Source: Yersinia entomophaga
Lineage (GTDB): Bacteria; Pseudomonadota; Gammaproteobacteria; Enterobacterales; Enterobacteriaceae
Length of the DNA stretch: 64,000 nucleotides
Assembly: GCF_001656035.1 (NCBI RefSeq)
Contig: NZ_CP010029.1
Span: 2,525,309 to 2,589,308, forward strand
Direction: 5' to 3'
Part shown: in pieces, positions 1-9,563 of the stretch
How the letters are laid out: each line of letters begins with the position of its first letter
How positions within the stretch are numbered: the first letter of the stretch is position 1
Notes under the pieces: generated by a model
Told to the model about the DNA's origin: nothing
The model's input: the letters and a program-made list of their open reading frames with translations, nothing else
Databases searched by the model: none
Program-made: the position numbers and the translations under genes

Positions 1-367
1 CCGGCGGAGCCGTCAACTCTTGCGGCTGGCCACTATTCTGTACGCCGTTGCCGTCATGACCATCGCTGGTGTTGCTCGCCGTACCCGGCTGAGCGCCACT
101 GCCGTTGGTCAGTGAAGAGGAATCAGAAAGATTGATATCTCTGGCCGCAACGTTAGGATTCTGCTGAGAAGCTTCATGCTGCGTTGGCGCTTTTAACGCG
201 GAACCGATAGCAATGATGATCAACAGCAACACCAAAATACCAATACCAATCATCAAATGCTGGCGTGAGAGAGCAATTTTGGGGCCGTTCGAAGTCTTGC
301 GCGAACGCGTAGGACGGCGATCGCTGGTATCAGGCTTCAGATCGTCTTCCGGTTTTAACTCATCCAT
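1..367 (-). CDS. damX: DamX, SPOR-domain cell-division protein (5' part only)
   Basis: Partial: only about the first 122 codons lie in the window and the gene runs off the left edge. The start at 367 is preceded by GGAGG, and the product begins MDELKPEDDLKPDTSDRRP, matching the E. coli DamX opening. An acidic/basic cytoplasmic segment is followed by one membrane helix (about residues 38-55, rich in I, L, V and G), then a low-complexity S/N/Q/G-rich periplasmic linker. DamX is an inner-membrane divisome protein whose C-terminal SPOR domain (not in the window) binds denuded glycan at the septum. It lies downstream of aroKB as in E. coli. The cytoplasmic segment looks shorter than in E. coli, where about 60 extra charged residues precede the helix. 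Confidence 0.9.
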   Translation of the reverse strand, partial: MDELKPEDDLKPDTSDRRPTRSRKTSNGPKIALSRQHLMIGIGILVLLLIIIAIGSALKAPTQHEASQQNPNVAARDINLSDSSSLTNGSGAQPGTASNTSDGHDGNGVQNSGQPQELTAPP

Positions 368-513
368 CTAAACCCTCCAACTCGAGGCAAAAGCCTACCG
401 TTGCATACAGCGACGGTCCGGCAGATTAAGTTGACTGACAACAAAGAGACCAGAACGGACCTTTGCGAAGAATATGATGTTTATAGCATACAACATCATA
501 ATACTTATGCCAT

Positions 514-1605
514 TTACCCTGCCAGACACTCGGCAATAGAAGCAAGGACTATCTCGTGAGAGATGCCGCCGCGTACCTCTGATTTGCCAATAGCAGTAGG
601 CAGTACCAGCCGGAGTTCACCCGCCAATACTTTTTTATCGCGCATCATGTGCGGCAGATAAGATTCTGGTGCCATCTCCTGCGGGCCGCTGACCGGTAAA
701 CCGGCACGAACCAACAGTCGTTTAATTCGTTCAATATCACTGGAAGAGAACTGCCCGATTAATCGGGCGGTTTCCGCAGCCATAACCATACCTGCGGCAA
801 CGGCTTCGCCGTGCAACCACACTCCGTAGCCCATTTCGGCTTCGATAGCATGGCCATAAGTATGACCTAAATTGAGTAGCGCACGCAGCCCATTCTCTTC
901 TCGCTCATCGGCAGCAACCACTTCGGCTTTCAGCTCGCAGCAGCGGCGGATGCAGTAACCCAGCGCATCCATATCCAGCGCCAGCAACGCGTCGATGTTG
1001 TTTTCCAGCCAGACAAAGAATTCGGAATCAAGAATGATGCCATATTTGATCACTTCGGCCAGGCCAGAAGCAAGCTCACGAGATGGCAGGGTTTTCAGGC
1101 AATCGAGATCAACAATGACCGAAGCGGGTTGGTAAAACGCTCCGATCATGTTTTTGCCTAACGGGTGATTAACCGCAGTTTTTCCGCCCACAGATGAATC
1201 CACCTGAGAGAGAAGTGTGGTAGGGACTTGAATAAAGCGGACGCCACGCTGATAACAGGCAGCGGCAAAACCGGTCAGGTCGCCTACTACACCACCGCCT
1301 AAAGCAATAAGCGTAGTATCACGACCGTGCGGTTTTTCCAGAAGGGCAGAAAATACCTGCTCCAGAACGCTGAGAGATTTATACTGCTCGCCATCAGGCA
1401 GAATCACCTGATCAACTCGAATACCGCCTTCCTCCAGCACTGCCCGGATAGAATCCAGATAGAGAGGAGCAAGCGTTTGGTTGGTAACCAGCATTACCTG
1501 ATCACCCGCCTTCAGCGGTTTAAAAGAGGCCGGATCGTTAAACAATCCTGCGGCTATCGTAATAGGGTAGCTACGCTCCCCTAACGTGACAGTAATCTTC
1601 TCCAT
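514..1605 (-). CDS. aroB: 3-dehydroquinate synthase
   Basis: 363 residues, full length against about 362 in E. coli. Converts 3-deoxy-D-arabino-heptulosonate 7-phosphate to 3-dehydroquinate, the second step of the shikimate pathway, in the cytosol with NAD and zinc. Visible signatures are the nucleotide-binding DGEQYKS, the glycine-rich [13 protein letters not shown] stretch, the substrate-binding [15 protein letters not shown], and zinc ligands in the [12 protein letters not shown] glutamate and the HTYGHAIE and LHGEAVA histidines. Begins 66 bases after aroK on the same strand, so aroK-aroB-damX form one transcription unit as in E. coli. Confidence 0.97.
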   Translation of the reverse strand: MEKITVTLGERSYPITIAAGLFNDPASFKPLKAGDQVMLVTNQTLAPLYLDSIRAVLEEGGIRVDQVILPDGEQYKSLSVLEQVFSALLEKPHGRDTTLIALGGGVVGDLTGFAAACYQRGVRFIQVPTTLLSQVDSSVGGKTAVNHPLGKNMIGAFYQPASVIVDLDCLKTLPSRELASGLAEVIKYGIILDSEFFVWLENNIDALLALDMDALGYCIRRCCELKAEVVAADEREENGLRALLNLGHTYGHAIEAEMGYGVWLHGEAVAAGMVMAAETARLIGQFSSSDIERIKRLLVRAGLPVSGPQEMAPESYLPHMMRDKKVLAGELRLVLPTAIGKSEVRGGISHEIVLASIAECLAG

Positions 1606-1671
1606 GTCGCGCTCAGTGACCTTCTTAACGTAACTTAACTGACACCCGAAGGCATAAGTAGAATGCTAAAA

Positions 1672-2193
1672 TCAATTACTTTCCAGCATGTTGATGATCT
1701 GGTTAGCAACAACTTTCGCGCTTTGATCGTCAGTGCGGATGGTGACATCTGCAATTTCTTCGTACAGCGGATTACGTTCTTTTGCCAGTGCTTCAAGCAC
1801 TTCACGTGGAGGCGCATCAACCTGTAACAACGGACGTTTTTTGTCGCGTTGAGTACGAGCCAGTTGCTTCTCGATCGTGGTTTCCAGGTACACCACAACG
1901 CCACGGGCTGACAAACGGTTACGGGTTTCCTTAGACTTCACAGAACCCCCACCGGTCGCCAGAACAATGCCCTGTTTTTCCGTTAGTTCATTAATAACTT
2001 TTTCTTCGCGATCGCGGAAACCTTCTTCGCCTTCCACGTCGAATACCCAGCCCACGTCAGCTCCGGTACGTCGCTCAATTTCTTGATCGGAGTCGAAGAA
2101 CTCCATATTGAGTTGCTGAGCTAACTGACGACCAATAGTGCTTTTGCCGGCACCCATAGGCCCAACCAGAAAGATATTGCGTTTCTCTGCCAT
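1672..2193 (-). CDS. aroK: Shikimate kinase I
   Basis: 173 residues, starting at [13 protein letters not shown] longer open frame reaches 2277, but the internal ATG at 2193 gives the conserved family length. Phosphorylates shikimate with ATP. The P-loop GPMGAGKST is at residues 11-19, the shikimate-binding DSDQEIE and GFRDREE segments follow, then the GGG motif (ATGGGSV) and the lid with RDKKRPLL. Nearly identical to E. coli AroK by eye. First gene of the aroK-aroB-damX unit. Confidence 0.97.
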   Translation of the reverse strand: MAEKRNIFLVGPMGAGKSTIGRQLAQQLNMEFFDSDQEIERRTGADVGWVFDVEGEEGFRDREEKVINELTEKQGIVLATGGGSVKSKETRNRLSARGVVVYLETTIEKQLARTQRDKKRPLLQVDAPPREVLEALAKERNPLYEEIADVTIRTDDQSAKVVANQIINMLESN

Positions 2194-2429
2194 GTTTTTG
2201 GTATTACTAAGACTATTCGTTAATGATAACCCGCCCCGCCAATCACACCAGCGGCGGGACCTAAACTGAAACCTCATAAGCGATAGTGCGAGATCAGACG
2301 GAAAATTATCTCAGCACTTCTGGTAGTTTGGCAACCGAATAAATCGTTGTACACGTCGTGGGAGGGAAACCATACGTTTTTATCGGCGTATCAACGTTAC
2401 TTAAAACCTCGGAGCTCAATTCGGTAACC

Positions 2430-2458
2430 CTTGTAAGCTAAATACGTCGCAGCGTCAA
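2430..2458 (-). promoter_or_regulatory. Candidate aroK promoter
   Basis: On the minus strand a TTGACG (2458-2453) and a TACAAG (2435-2430) are separated by 17 bases. They lie in the 347-base gap (2194-2540) between hofQ and aroK, which holds no convincing gene. A sigma-70 promoter here would give an aroK leader of about 230 nt. Pattern match only. Confidence 0.35.
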
Positions 2459-2540
2459 ACTTAGAAGTCCCCAATCACACAAAAAGTTGTAGATCATCAT
2501 CAAGAATAGACTCTTTTTATCTATTGCCTACCCAAGTGCG

Positions 2541-3851
2541 CTAAGTGTTAATTAATCGGGGTGTGATGAAAATGACCAACTCCCGCCTGCTCTGCGCGTT
2601 GGCATCCTGTTTAAACAAATTGCCCAGCAGAGGGATATTGGACAAAACCGGCACTTTATTTGCACCCTGAGTATTTTTTTGCTGAAAGATACCACCCAGA
2701 ACAATCGTCTCACCGTCATGAACGGTAATTTGCGTTTTAATTTCCTGTTTATCGATCGCCAGTGCCTCACCTTCACCGCGTTTAATCGCCATTCCGGGCA
2801 TATTCTGGCTAATTTTTAATTTCAGGGTAATTTTTCCCGCAGCCAAAATTCTCGGCGTGACCTCCATTCCCAATACGGCTTCCTTAAATTCAATAGTGGT
2901 TCCCCCGTTTTTGCCATTGGTGACATGATAAGGAATATCGGTACCTTGTTTGATGCTGGCGGTTTGCTGGTGAGAAGTCATCAGCCGCGGGCTGGCAATG
3001 ATTTCCACCTGATTTTCTTGCTCCAAAGCGCTTAGCTCCAAATCCAACAGGCGGCCACTAATACGCGCCACGTGAAACCCGGCGGTCAACGCGCTGTTTT
3101 GAATAGGTAAACCGACGTTAAAATTATTTATTTTGAGTGGGGCACTTTGCCCTTCACTGGCAGGTAGCCCCCAGCGAACACCCAGTTCATGCAGGCTTTC
3201 ACTGCCGATGGTGACGATATGGGCAGCAAGTTGCACCTGCTGTAGTGGCGAATCCAATTCTGCCAGCCAAGATTTCATAACTTCTATCGATTCTGCGGTA
3301 TCACGAATCAGCAATCTATTGGTACGTTTATCCGCCATTACCCGCCCCTTATCGGACAGTAATCCGCCCTGCCCGTTGTTCAGGCTGGCGGCAACATCTT
3401 CTACGTTGGCATGCTGCAAAATATGCGAATAATTGCTGAGTAAATCAGGTTGCACTGCTTTTCTGGCCTTAGCCGCAGCTTCATCAACCATTAACCTTTC
3501 TGAAGCTTCCTGTCTGGTCATCACCAACAGGACATTCCCTTCCTGTTCGGCAACCAGATTACCCATGCGCATGACGGTTTTTAACGCCTGCGACCATGGA
3601 ACGTTTTCCAAACGTAAACTCAGGCTACCGCCGACGCTGGCGGACGTCACCAGATTCATATATTGATAATCGGCTAAGGCTTGCAATATGACGGATACCG
3701 GGGTCTGTTGAAATGTCAGAGACACCGAGGGTTCACGAGCTTCACTGCGTGTTAATAAGCAGAGGATAAATAGCAGAGATAGCCCCGCCCAACGCAAAAA
3801 TGTTATTAAATACAACGTGGTTAAATACAATATTGGTAAACACATAGGCAA
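2541..3851 (-). CDS. hofQ: HofQ, secretin for DNA uptake / type IV-like pilus system
   Basis: 436 residues, somewhat longer than E. coli HofQ (about 412). An N-terminal hydrophobic signal segment (about residues 8-36) is followed by a secretin N-domain (FQQTPVSVILQALADY) and a C-terminal secretin/TonB-short-N family domain with GVRWG, IASPRLMTSHQQTASIKQG, VTPRIL, and the typical end VPVLSNIPLLGNLFK...ELVIFITPRLI. HofQ family proteins (ComE/PilQ relatives) form an outer-membrane ring. In E. coli the hof genes allow use of extracellular DNA as a nutrient. Last gene of hofMNOPQ, 22 bases after hofP. The signal segment start is uncertain because there are two nearby methionines. Confidence 0.9.
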   Translation of the reverse strand: MPMCLPILYLTTLYLITFLRWAGLSLLFILCLLTRSEAREPSVSLTFQQTPVSVILQALADYQYMNLVTSASVGGSLSLRLENVPWSQALKTVMRMGNLVAEQEGNVLLVMTRQEASERLMVDEAAAKARKAVQPDLLSNYSHILQHANVEDVAASLNNGQGGLLSDKGRVMADKRTNRLLIRDTAESIEVMKSWLAELDSPLQQVQLAAHIVTIGSESLHELGVRWGLPASEGQSAPLKINNFNVGLPIQNSALTAGFHVARISGRLLDLELSALEQENQVEIIASPRLMTSHQQTASIKQGTDIPYHVTNGKNGGTTIEFKEAVLGMEVTPRILAAGKITLKLKISQNMPGMAIKRGEGEALAIDKQEIKTQITVHDGETIVLGGIFQQKNTQGANKVPVLSNIPLLGNLFKQDANAQSRRELVIFITPRLINT

Positions 3852-3873
3852 ACATCCTTTTAATACCGTTGTT

Positions 3874-4278
3874 TCATCCTTTATTACCCGGTTCCATTAG
3901 AAACCAGGATACCGGCGGTGACATCATCTTGCAGGAACCGTCCATTCCGCTGTAACTCATATTGATTTGCCGCAGCCCTATGTGCGTTACGCGCCAGTGA
4001 CTCTGAATAAATTCGCCTTCAGCCAAACGACGCCATTCGCCATCCGACTTTTCCAACCAGACACGATATTCACCCGGTGCGCCGACTATCCCTCGCAGCG
4101 ACCATTGGCTCATAGCAGCATCAGCACGCTCTCGGCAGGAAAGCGTGATGACCGGTTGGAACGGATTACGGAGTGGAACAAACTCAGAAGTGGCTCGACT
4201 GACCGCCATCATCGATGCCATTACCATCACCGACGCTATTAATAGTAAGTTTTTCTGACCGTTTCTTGTCATTCTCAT
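3874..4278 (-). CDS. hofP: HofP, PilP-like accessory protein
   Basis: 134 residues with an N-terminal signal/membrane segment (about residues 9-28: LLLIASVMVMASMMAV), then RNPFQP, the short motif shared by PilP/HofP proteins, and a small beta-type domain (WSLRGIVGAPGEYRVWL). Assigned mainly by position between hofO and hofQ and by this motif. In the PilMNOPQ model, PilP links the inner-membrane PilNO complex to the PilQ secretin. The reading frame overlaps the 3' end of hofO by 95 bases, needed to keep the signal segment. Confidence 0.75.
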   Translation of the reverse strand: MRMTRNGQKNLLLIASVMVMASMMAVSRATSEFVPLRNPFQPVITLSCRERADAAMSQWSLRGIVGAPGEYRVWLEKSDGEWRRLAEGEFIQSHWRVTHIGLRQINMSYSGMDGSCKMMSPPVSWFLMEPGNKG

Positions 4279-4822
4279 CCTCCTCGTACTGCCCTCTTAA
4301 CCTCAGTCTGAGGTTTAATCCCGACGCTTCCGCAGTAATATGTAAATGCTCTATCAAAAAGGGGGGATAAAGAGCTTTGAGGCTCCCCAGCAAGTGAATG
4401 GCTCCAGAGTAATCCATACTGAGAAGCCCCTCCCATTGCGATACTCCTACCTTATTTTTGTTTTTTACCTCTAACTGTTGCCATCGTAATACCTGGCCAC
4501 CGGTTGCAACCACCCACTCCCCAATATGGCTGATTAAAGATTTAGTCGGGTTTTCAGCCGTTTTTAGTTGCTGATACAAATGCCACGCTTCGCGCTGCTG
4601 TCCAAGCTGATCCAGCGTGGGCATCTGGGCGATATCCTGTTGCCGCTGCGCCAGAGAAATTCGTTGCGTTTCAATGTGTTCCCTTTCGTTGACTCTGAGC
4701 AACAGCTCCGGTCTGATGAGCACGGCGTAGCACGTAAAACCGATAAATAAGGTTGTAATGATTAGCCAGAGATAAAGCACCCCGCCCGATTGACTCATCC
4801 AGCGTAGATAATAATTATTCAT
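4184..4822 (-). CDS. hofO: HofO, PilO-like inner-membrane protein
   Basis: 212 residues from ATG 4822 (MNNYYLRWMSQSGG). The open frame extends 16 codons further upstream, but this start overlaps the hofN stop by a few bases, as expected for translational coupling. Single membrane helix at about residues 16-36 (LYLWLIITTLFIGFTCYAVLI), a coiled-coil-like glutamine-rich segment, and a PilO-like periplasmic domain. Partner of HofN in the inner-membrane assembly platform. Its charged C-terminal tail (about 30 residues rich in E, D, K and N) lies in the stretch shared with hofP. Confidence 0.8.
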   Translation of the reverse strand: MNNYYLRWMSQSGGVLYLWLIITTLFIGFTCYAVLIRPELLLRVNEREHIETQRISLAQRQQDIAQMPTLDQLGQQREAWHLYQQLKTAENPTKSLISHIGEWVVATGGQVLRWQQLEVKNKNKVGVSQWEGLLSMDYSGAIHLLGSLKALYPPFLIEHLHITAEASGLNLRLRLRGQYEEDENDKKRSEKLTINSVGDGNGIDDGGQSSHF

Positions 4823-5375
4823 CGACCAGACTCCCCGAAATCCAGCGAACCTTGATCGCAAAACCCCCATTGTTTTCTCGCTGCTGTATATCGTGAACCT
4901 GCGCGTTATCCCAATGGTTTGCGGTTTTCTCCTTTGTCTCCGTTAATTTTTCATATAGCTGACCAATTGCTGGATAGTCACGACAGATGGCATCAAAATC
5001 CGTCGTTTTTTGGTCATGTACTAATTGTGTGATCCAACAATCTGTCGGCATGGATTGAGACAGAGTATTCAACAACACAAGATAATGCTGAGTTCGGCGG
5101 GAGATTTGCCTATCGCGATGGTGATGTTCTTTGAGTTTTTGCAACTCAGTCACCCGTTTTTGAATTCGTTGATGCAACGAGTCCAGCGCTGATTGACGAT
5201 GGGATAATTTGCCGATCTCCGCCCCACGCTCAACCCTTTCATAACGCAACAAAAAAGTAATACATGCCAATATCAAGGCTGTCATCGCTAAATGTCCTAT
5301 CAGCAAATTTCGCCATAAACGATAGCGTGCCTGTTGTCGGCTAACGCGCCAGGGCAAAAAGTTAACTTGATACAT
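4815..5375 (-). CDS. hofN: HofN, PilN-like inner-membrane protein
   Basis: 186 residues beginning MYQVNFLPWRVSRQQAR, the characteristic NFLPWR opening of PilN/HofN that contacts the actin-like PilM/HofM. One membrane helix follows (about residues 26-43, LIGHLAMTALILACITFLL), then a coiled-coil stretch rich in R, Q, H and K and a short periplasmic domain. Overlaps the end of hofM by 14 bases and the start of hofO by 8, so the operon is tightly packed. Confidence 0.85.
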   Translation of the reverse strand: MYQVNFLPWRVSRQQARYRLWRNLLIGHLAMTALILACITFLLRYERVERGAEIGKLSHRQSALDSLHQRIQKRVTELQKLKEHHHRDRQISRRTQHYLVLLNTLSQSMPTDCWITQLVHDQKTTDFDAICRDYPAIGQLYEKLTETKEKTANHWDNAQVHDIQQRENNGGFAIKVRWISGSLVDE

Positions 5376-6225
5376 CGGTGTCCTCCGGGCGAATAGCCAA
5401 CCCTCCCGCTAAAGCAAAAGCTCCGGGCAAAATAGGAAGTGGCGGCTGTTGCTGTCTAAAAGCAATAAAAGGAGACCAGGGAAGCGTATTCTCAGGGATA
5501 GGTTCATCGCCAATACTGCTGTAATAAACACCGAAAGCTGGCTCACCGGTTGGCGGGTTCAACCGATGTAATTCCGTCAAAATAGCCTTGGTATCGCTTC
5601 CCTCCTGCGCCGTAATCAAACCATAGCGAAAAGGCATATCCGCAGAGGTAGTCCATAGCCATTCCCGCTCAATACGGTGAAGTAGTAGATGTCGAGGCGG
5701 TAATTTGGCGGCTACGGCCATATAACGAAGCGCGCAGGGTGAAATATCAATCGCATCAGGCATGAAGTTTGCCTGCTGCAGGCAATCCTGCCAGCGAGAA
5801 ATATCCTGCTGGCGAGCCGCAGTGATTAACAGCTGCCGTTCATCGGCGCTATTTGTGCGGTAATCCAACGCCAGAGTTTGGCCACTCAAAGGAAACTGCC
5901 GAGCGGCGGCGTTATAAATAAACTGGCTGCGCTCAGGTTCTCTCAGCCGTTTATCCGGGCGAGGAAAGCTTTGCTGTAATATGCGCTGAACCGGCAAGGC
6001 AATACGTAAAGAAATATGTCTTGGTAATTGCCGGCGTAAATGCGAAAGCAACTCGCTCAACGCCTCTAAATGTTGTAAATTCCCATTCAGTAAAACGCCG
6101 TCCGGTAATGGCTGTTGCCACCAATGGCGCAGTTGCCAGCCATATCGTCGCCTCAATACCGCTAACGCCCGGACGCAGTTCATTTGAATATCCAGCCCAA
6201 CCTGCCATATTTTCTGTGCGCACAT
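5362..6225 (-). CDS. hofM: HofM, PilM-like actin-fold cytoplasmic protein
   Basis: 287 residues from ATG 6225 (MCAQKIWQVGLDIQ). This start sits 9 bases after a GGAGG, whereas an ATG at 6231 would leave only 3. The open frame reaches 6270, but E. coli HofM also begins just before KIWQIGL. Contains SFPRPDK, shared with E. coli HofM, and an actin/HSP70-like overall layout known for PilM. First gene of hofMNOPQ, divergent from mrcA as in E. coli. More diverged than its housekeeping neighbours. Confidence 0.8.
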   Translation of the reverse strand: MCAQKIWQVGLDIQMNCVRALAVLRRRYGWQLRHWWQQPLPDGVLLNGNLQHLEALSELLSHLRRQLPRHISLRIALPVQRILQQSFPRPDKRLREPERSQFIYNAAARQFPLSGQTLALDYRTNSADERQLLITAARQQDISRWQDCLQQANFMPDAIDISPCALRYMAVAAKLPPRHLLLHRIEREWLWTTSADMPFRYGLITAQEGSDTKAILTELHRLNPPTGEPAFGVYYSSIGDEPIPENTLPWSPFIAFRQQQPPLPILPGAFALAGGLAIRPEDTDVSS

Positions 6226-6345
6226 CTTCATCGACCTCCATATCGAGAGAGCATAAAAGAACGTATCCACGGTGCATGGCTTGCCTTTATACTACGGCGC
6301 GGTTGTTTATAAACTGCCCAAATGACATTGAATGGGAAATCTCAG

Positions 6346-8901
6346 GTGAAGTTCGTAAAGTATTTTTTGATCCTTACGGTGTGTTGCATTTTACTGGGAG
6401 CAGCCTCGATATTTGGCCTGTACAAATATATTGAGCCTCAGCTACCCGACGTTGCCACGCTGAAAGACGTCCGGTTACAAACACCTATGCTGGTGTATAG
6501 CGCCGATGGCGAATTGATCGCCCAATTTGGTGAGAAACGCCGAATTCCGCTGTCTTTAAAGCAAATTCCGCCTGAAATGGTGCACGCCTTTATTGCGACG
6601 GAAGATAGCCGTTTCTATGAGCACCACGGCGTTGATCCGGTCGGTATATTGCGTGCCGCATCCATCGCTTTAGTTTCTGGCCGCGCCTCTCAGGGAGCCA
6701 GTACCATCACCCAGCAGCTGGCGAGAAACTTCTTCCTTAGCCCGGAACGGACTTTGATGCGTAAAATCAAAGAGGCCTTTCTGGCAGTGCGTATTGAGCA
6801 GTTACTGACTAAGGATGAAATTCTTGAACTGTATCTGAACAAAATTTATCTTGGTTACCGCGCCTATGGCGTTGGTGCTGCGGCGCAGGTATATTTTGGC
6901 AAAGAAATTAATCAGTTAACTCTGAGCGAAATTGCCATGATCGCCGGTTTGCCGAAGGCGCCGTCGACCTTTAACCCGCTTTATTCGCACGATCGTGCCG
7001 TATCGCGTCGTAATGTTGTGTTATCCCGAATGCTGGATGAAAAATACATTACTCAGGCGCAATACGATCAGGCACGCAGTGAACCTCTAGTCGCTCATTA
7101 TCATGCGCCAGAAATCGCCTTCTCAGCGCCTTATCTGGCTGAAATGGTGCGTCAGGAAATGATCAAACGTTATGGCGAGAATGCCTATACCGATGGTTAT
7201 CAGGTTTACACCACTATCACCAAAAAACTCCAGTTAGCCGCTGTGGATTCTCTACGAGCCAACGTTTTGGCCTATGACATGCGCCACGGTTATCGCGGCC
7301 CGTCAAACGTACTGTGGAAAGTGGGTGAAGCCGCCTGGACGCAGCAACAGATTGTCGATTCTTTAAAAACTCTGCCGGTTTACGGCCCGCTGCGCCCTGC
7401 GGTTGTGACTCAGACGACGGCTGAACAGGCGACAGCTATATTAGCCGACGGCAGCAGCGTCACGTTGCCAATGGCCGGGATGCGTTGGGCGCGAGCGTTT
7501 AAATCCGATACGGCTCAAGGCCCTACGCCGAAACGCGTGACTGATGTAGTACAAGCTGGACAACAAATCTGGGTGCGTCAGGTCGGCGATATCTGGTGGC
7601 TGGCGCAGGTGCCGGACGTGAACTCCGCATTGGTTTCAATCGACCCCAATAACGGTGCAATTAAAGCGTTGGTTGGCGGTTTTGACTTTAACCAAAGCAA
7701 GTTTAACCGTGCAACTCAGGCATTGCGTCAGGTTGGTTCGAATATCAAACCTTTCCTGTATACCGCTGCGATGGATAAAGGCTTAACGCTGGCGACCATT
7801 CTCAACGATTTGCCGATTACTCGTTGGGATGCCGGTGCAGGCACTGACTGGCGGCCGAAAAACTCCCCGCCGAGCTACGATGGTCCAATCCGCTTACGTC
7901 AAGGCTTAGGTCAATCGAAAAACGTCGTTATGGTGCGAGCCATGCGCGCCATGGGCGTCGATTATGCTGCGGAATATCTGCAACGCTTCGGTTTCCCTGC
8001 GCAGAATATCGTACATTCCGAGTCGCTCGCGCTGGGTTCCGCGTCCTTTACTCCATTGCAGGTCGCGCGCGGTTACGCGGTGATGGCAAACGGTGGTTAT
8101 TTGGTTGACCCTTACTTCATCACTAAAATCACCGATGAAGCCAATAATGTCCTGTTCGAAGCCAAACCGAAGATTGTGTGCAATGATTGCAATTTGCCTG
8201 TTATTTACGGCGACACGCAGCGTTCTGTGGTGCTTTCTGACGACAACGTAGAGAACGTGGCAACCTCGCAGAATAATACCGCAAGCACCGTTCCGATGCC
8301 GGAGCTAGAGCAGGTTTCGCCGTCTCAGGTTAAACAAGATAGCGATCAGCAGTATGCACCGCACGTTATCAGCACTCCGCTGGCGTTCCTGATTAAAGAT
8401 GCGATGAATACCAACATCTTCGGCGAGCCAGGTTGGATGGGAACCGGCTGGCGCGCGGGCCGCGATCTGAAACGACACGATATTGGCGGTAAAACTGGTA
8501 CTACCAACAGCTCGAAAGATGCCTGGTTCTCTGGTTATGGCCCAGATACCGTAACGTCAGTGTGGATCGGCTTTGATGACCATCGACGTAACCTCGGCCG
8601 CAGTACCGCTTCTGGCGCTATTCCAGACCAGATCGCCGGCGGTGAAGGTGGAGCGAAAACCGCTCAGCCTGCGTGGAATGATTTCATGAAAGTCGCTCTG
8701 GAAGGTATCCCTGAACAGAAAACAACGCCGCCTCCGGGCGTGGTTACCGTGGTGATCGATAAACGTACCGGCAAGCTGTCTGACGGCGGTTCGGGTAGCC
8801 GACCTGAGTACTTTATCGAAGGAACGCAGCCGACGGAACACGCGGTTCAGGAAGTGGGTACGACGCTCATGGACAACGGCCAGAGTCAGGAATTGTTCTA
8901 G
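6346..8901 (+). CDS. mrcA: Penicillin-binding protein 1A (transglycosylase/transpeptidase)
   Basis: 851 residues from GTG 6346 (then KFVKYFLIL). Eight extra in-frame codons precede it, but E. coli also starts with GTG at this point. Bifunctional peptidoglycan synthase: one N-terminal membrane helix (residues 1-28), GT51 glycosyltransferase with EDSRFYEHHG (catalytic Glu about 86) and GASTITQQLARN, an OB-like insert, then a transpeptidase with active serine in SNIK (about 465), SKN (524-526) and KTGTTNSS (from about 716). Ends with the PBP1A tail EGTQPT...QELF. Divergent from hofMNOPQ and followed by a terminator shared with nudE. Confidence 0.97.
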   Translation: MKFVKYFLILTVCCILLGAASIFGLYKYIEPQLPDVATLKDVRLQTPMLVYSADGELIAQFGEKRRIPLSLKQIPPEMVHAFIATEDSRFYEHHGVDPVGILRAASIALVSGRASQGASTITQQLARNFFLSPERTLMRKIKEAFLAVRIEQLLTKDEILELYLNKIYLGYRAYGVGAAAQVYFGKEINQLTLSEIAMIAGLPKAPSTFNPLYSHDRAVSRRNVVLSRMLDEKYITQAQYDQARSEPLVAHYHAPEIAFSAPYLAEMVRQEMIKRYGENAYTDGYQVYTTITKKLQLAAVDSLRANVLAYDMRHGYRGPSNVLWKVGEAAWTQQQIVDSLKTLPVYGPLRPAVVTQTTAEQATAILADGSSVTLPMAGMRWARAFKSDTAQGPTPKRVTDVVQAGQQIWVRQVGDIWWLAQVPDVNSALVSIDPNNGAIKALVGGFDFNQSKFNRATQALRQVGSNIKPFLYTAAMDKGLTLATILNDLPITRWDAGAGTDWRPKNSPPSYDGPIRLRQGLGQSKNVVMVRAMRAMGVDYAAEYLQRFGFPAQNIVHSESLALGSASFTPLQVARGYAVMANGGYLVDPYFITKITDEANNVLFEAKPKIVCNDCNLPVIYGDTQRSVVLSDDNVENVATSQNNTASTVPMPELEQVSPSQVKQDSDQQYAPHVISTPLAFLIKDAMNTNIFGEPGWMGTGWRAGRDLKRHDIGGKTGTTNSSKDAWFSGYGPDTVTSVWIGFDDHRRNLGRSTASGAIPDQIAGGEGGAKTAQPAWNDFMKVALEGIPEQKTTPPPGVVTVVIDKRTGKLSDGGSGSRPEYFIEGTQPTEHAVQEVGTTLMDNGQSQELF

Positions 8902-8946
8902 TTGGGAGCCGCGCTAGCCGGAAACAGTTTTAACGGTATTCGCGAA

Positions 8947-8988
8947 TAAAAAACCGGCCAGTCTTCAGGATTGGCCGGTTTTTTTTAT
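8947..8988. terminator. Bidirectional terminator between mrcA and nudE
   Basis: AAAAACCGGCCA pairs with TGGCCGGTTTTT around an 11-base loop, with a T run on the plus strand and an A run that serves the minus strand. It lies between the convergent mrcA and nudE. Confidence 0.85.
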
Positions 8989-9005
8989 CATTCCAAAAGA
9001 GAAAG

Positions 9006-9563
9006 TTAACGTGAAAGAGTCGAATTAAAGAAGGCCTGAGCGAGGAATAACGCGCTCACATTACGCGCCTCATTAAAATCAGGATCTTTCAGCAACGCCA
9101 TCATATTCGCAATCGGCCAGCGCACCTGCGGCAAAGGTTCTGGCTCATCCCCTTCCAGACTTTGCGGGTACAAATCTCGTGCGACGACAATATTCATTTT
9201 GCTGGAAAAGTAAGATGGGGCCATCGTCAGCTTGGTCAGATAATCAAAACGCTTGGCACCAAAGCCAACTTCTTCCATCAATTCACGGTTCGCCGCATCC
9301 AGAACTTCTTCTCCCGGATCGATTAACCCTTTAGGGAACCCCAGCTCATAGGATTCAATTCCCACGGCATATTCGCGAATCAGCAACAGATCTTCGCCGA
9401 TAATCGGCACGATCATAACCGCTTCGCGATTGGAGGGGCGCATTCGTTCGTAAAGACGACGGACGCCGTTACTAAACTCAAGATCGACCGCCTCTACGTT
9501 AAATAAGCGGGAGCGGGCAACCGTTTCGACATTAAGAATTTTAGGTTTTTGCAGGTGTTTCAT
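9006..9563 (-). CDS. nudE: NudE, ADP-ribose / NADH diphosphatase (Nudix)
   Basis: 185 residues from ATG 9563 (MKHLQKPKILNVE). Eight upstream in-frame codons are not conserved. The Nudix box is visible as GLIDPGEEVLDAANRELMEEVGFG (residues about 80-103), with the GX5EX7REUXEEXGU pattern complete. Hydrolyses ADP-ribose, Ap3A and NADH with Mg2+ or Mn2+ in the cytosol. Convergent with mrcA as in E. coli. Confidence 0.93.
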   Translation of the reverse strand: MKHLQKPKILNVETVARSRLFNVEAVDLEFSNGVRRLYERMRPSNREAVMIVPIIGEDLLLIREYAVGIESYELGFPKGLIDPGEEVLDAANRELMEEVGFGAKRFDYLTKLTMAPSYFSSKMNIVVARDLYPQSLEGDEPEPLPQVRWPIANMMALLKDPDFNEARNVSALFLAQAFFNSTLSR

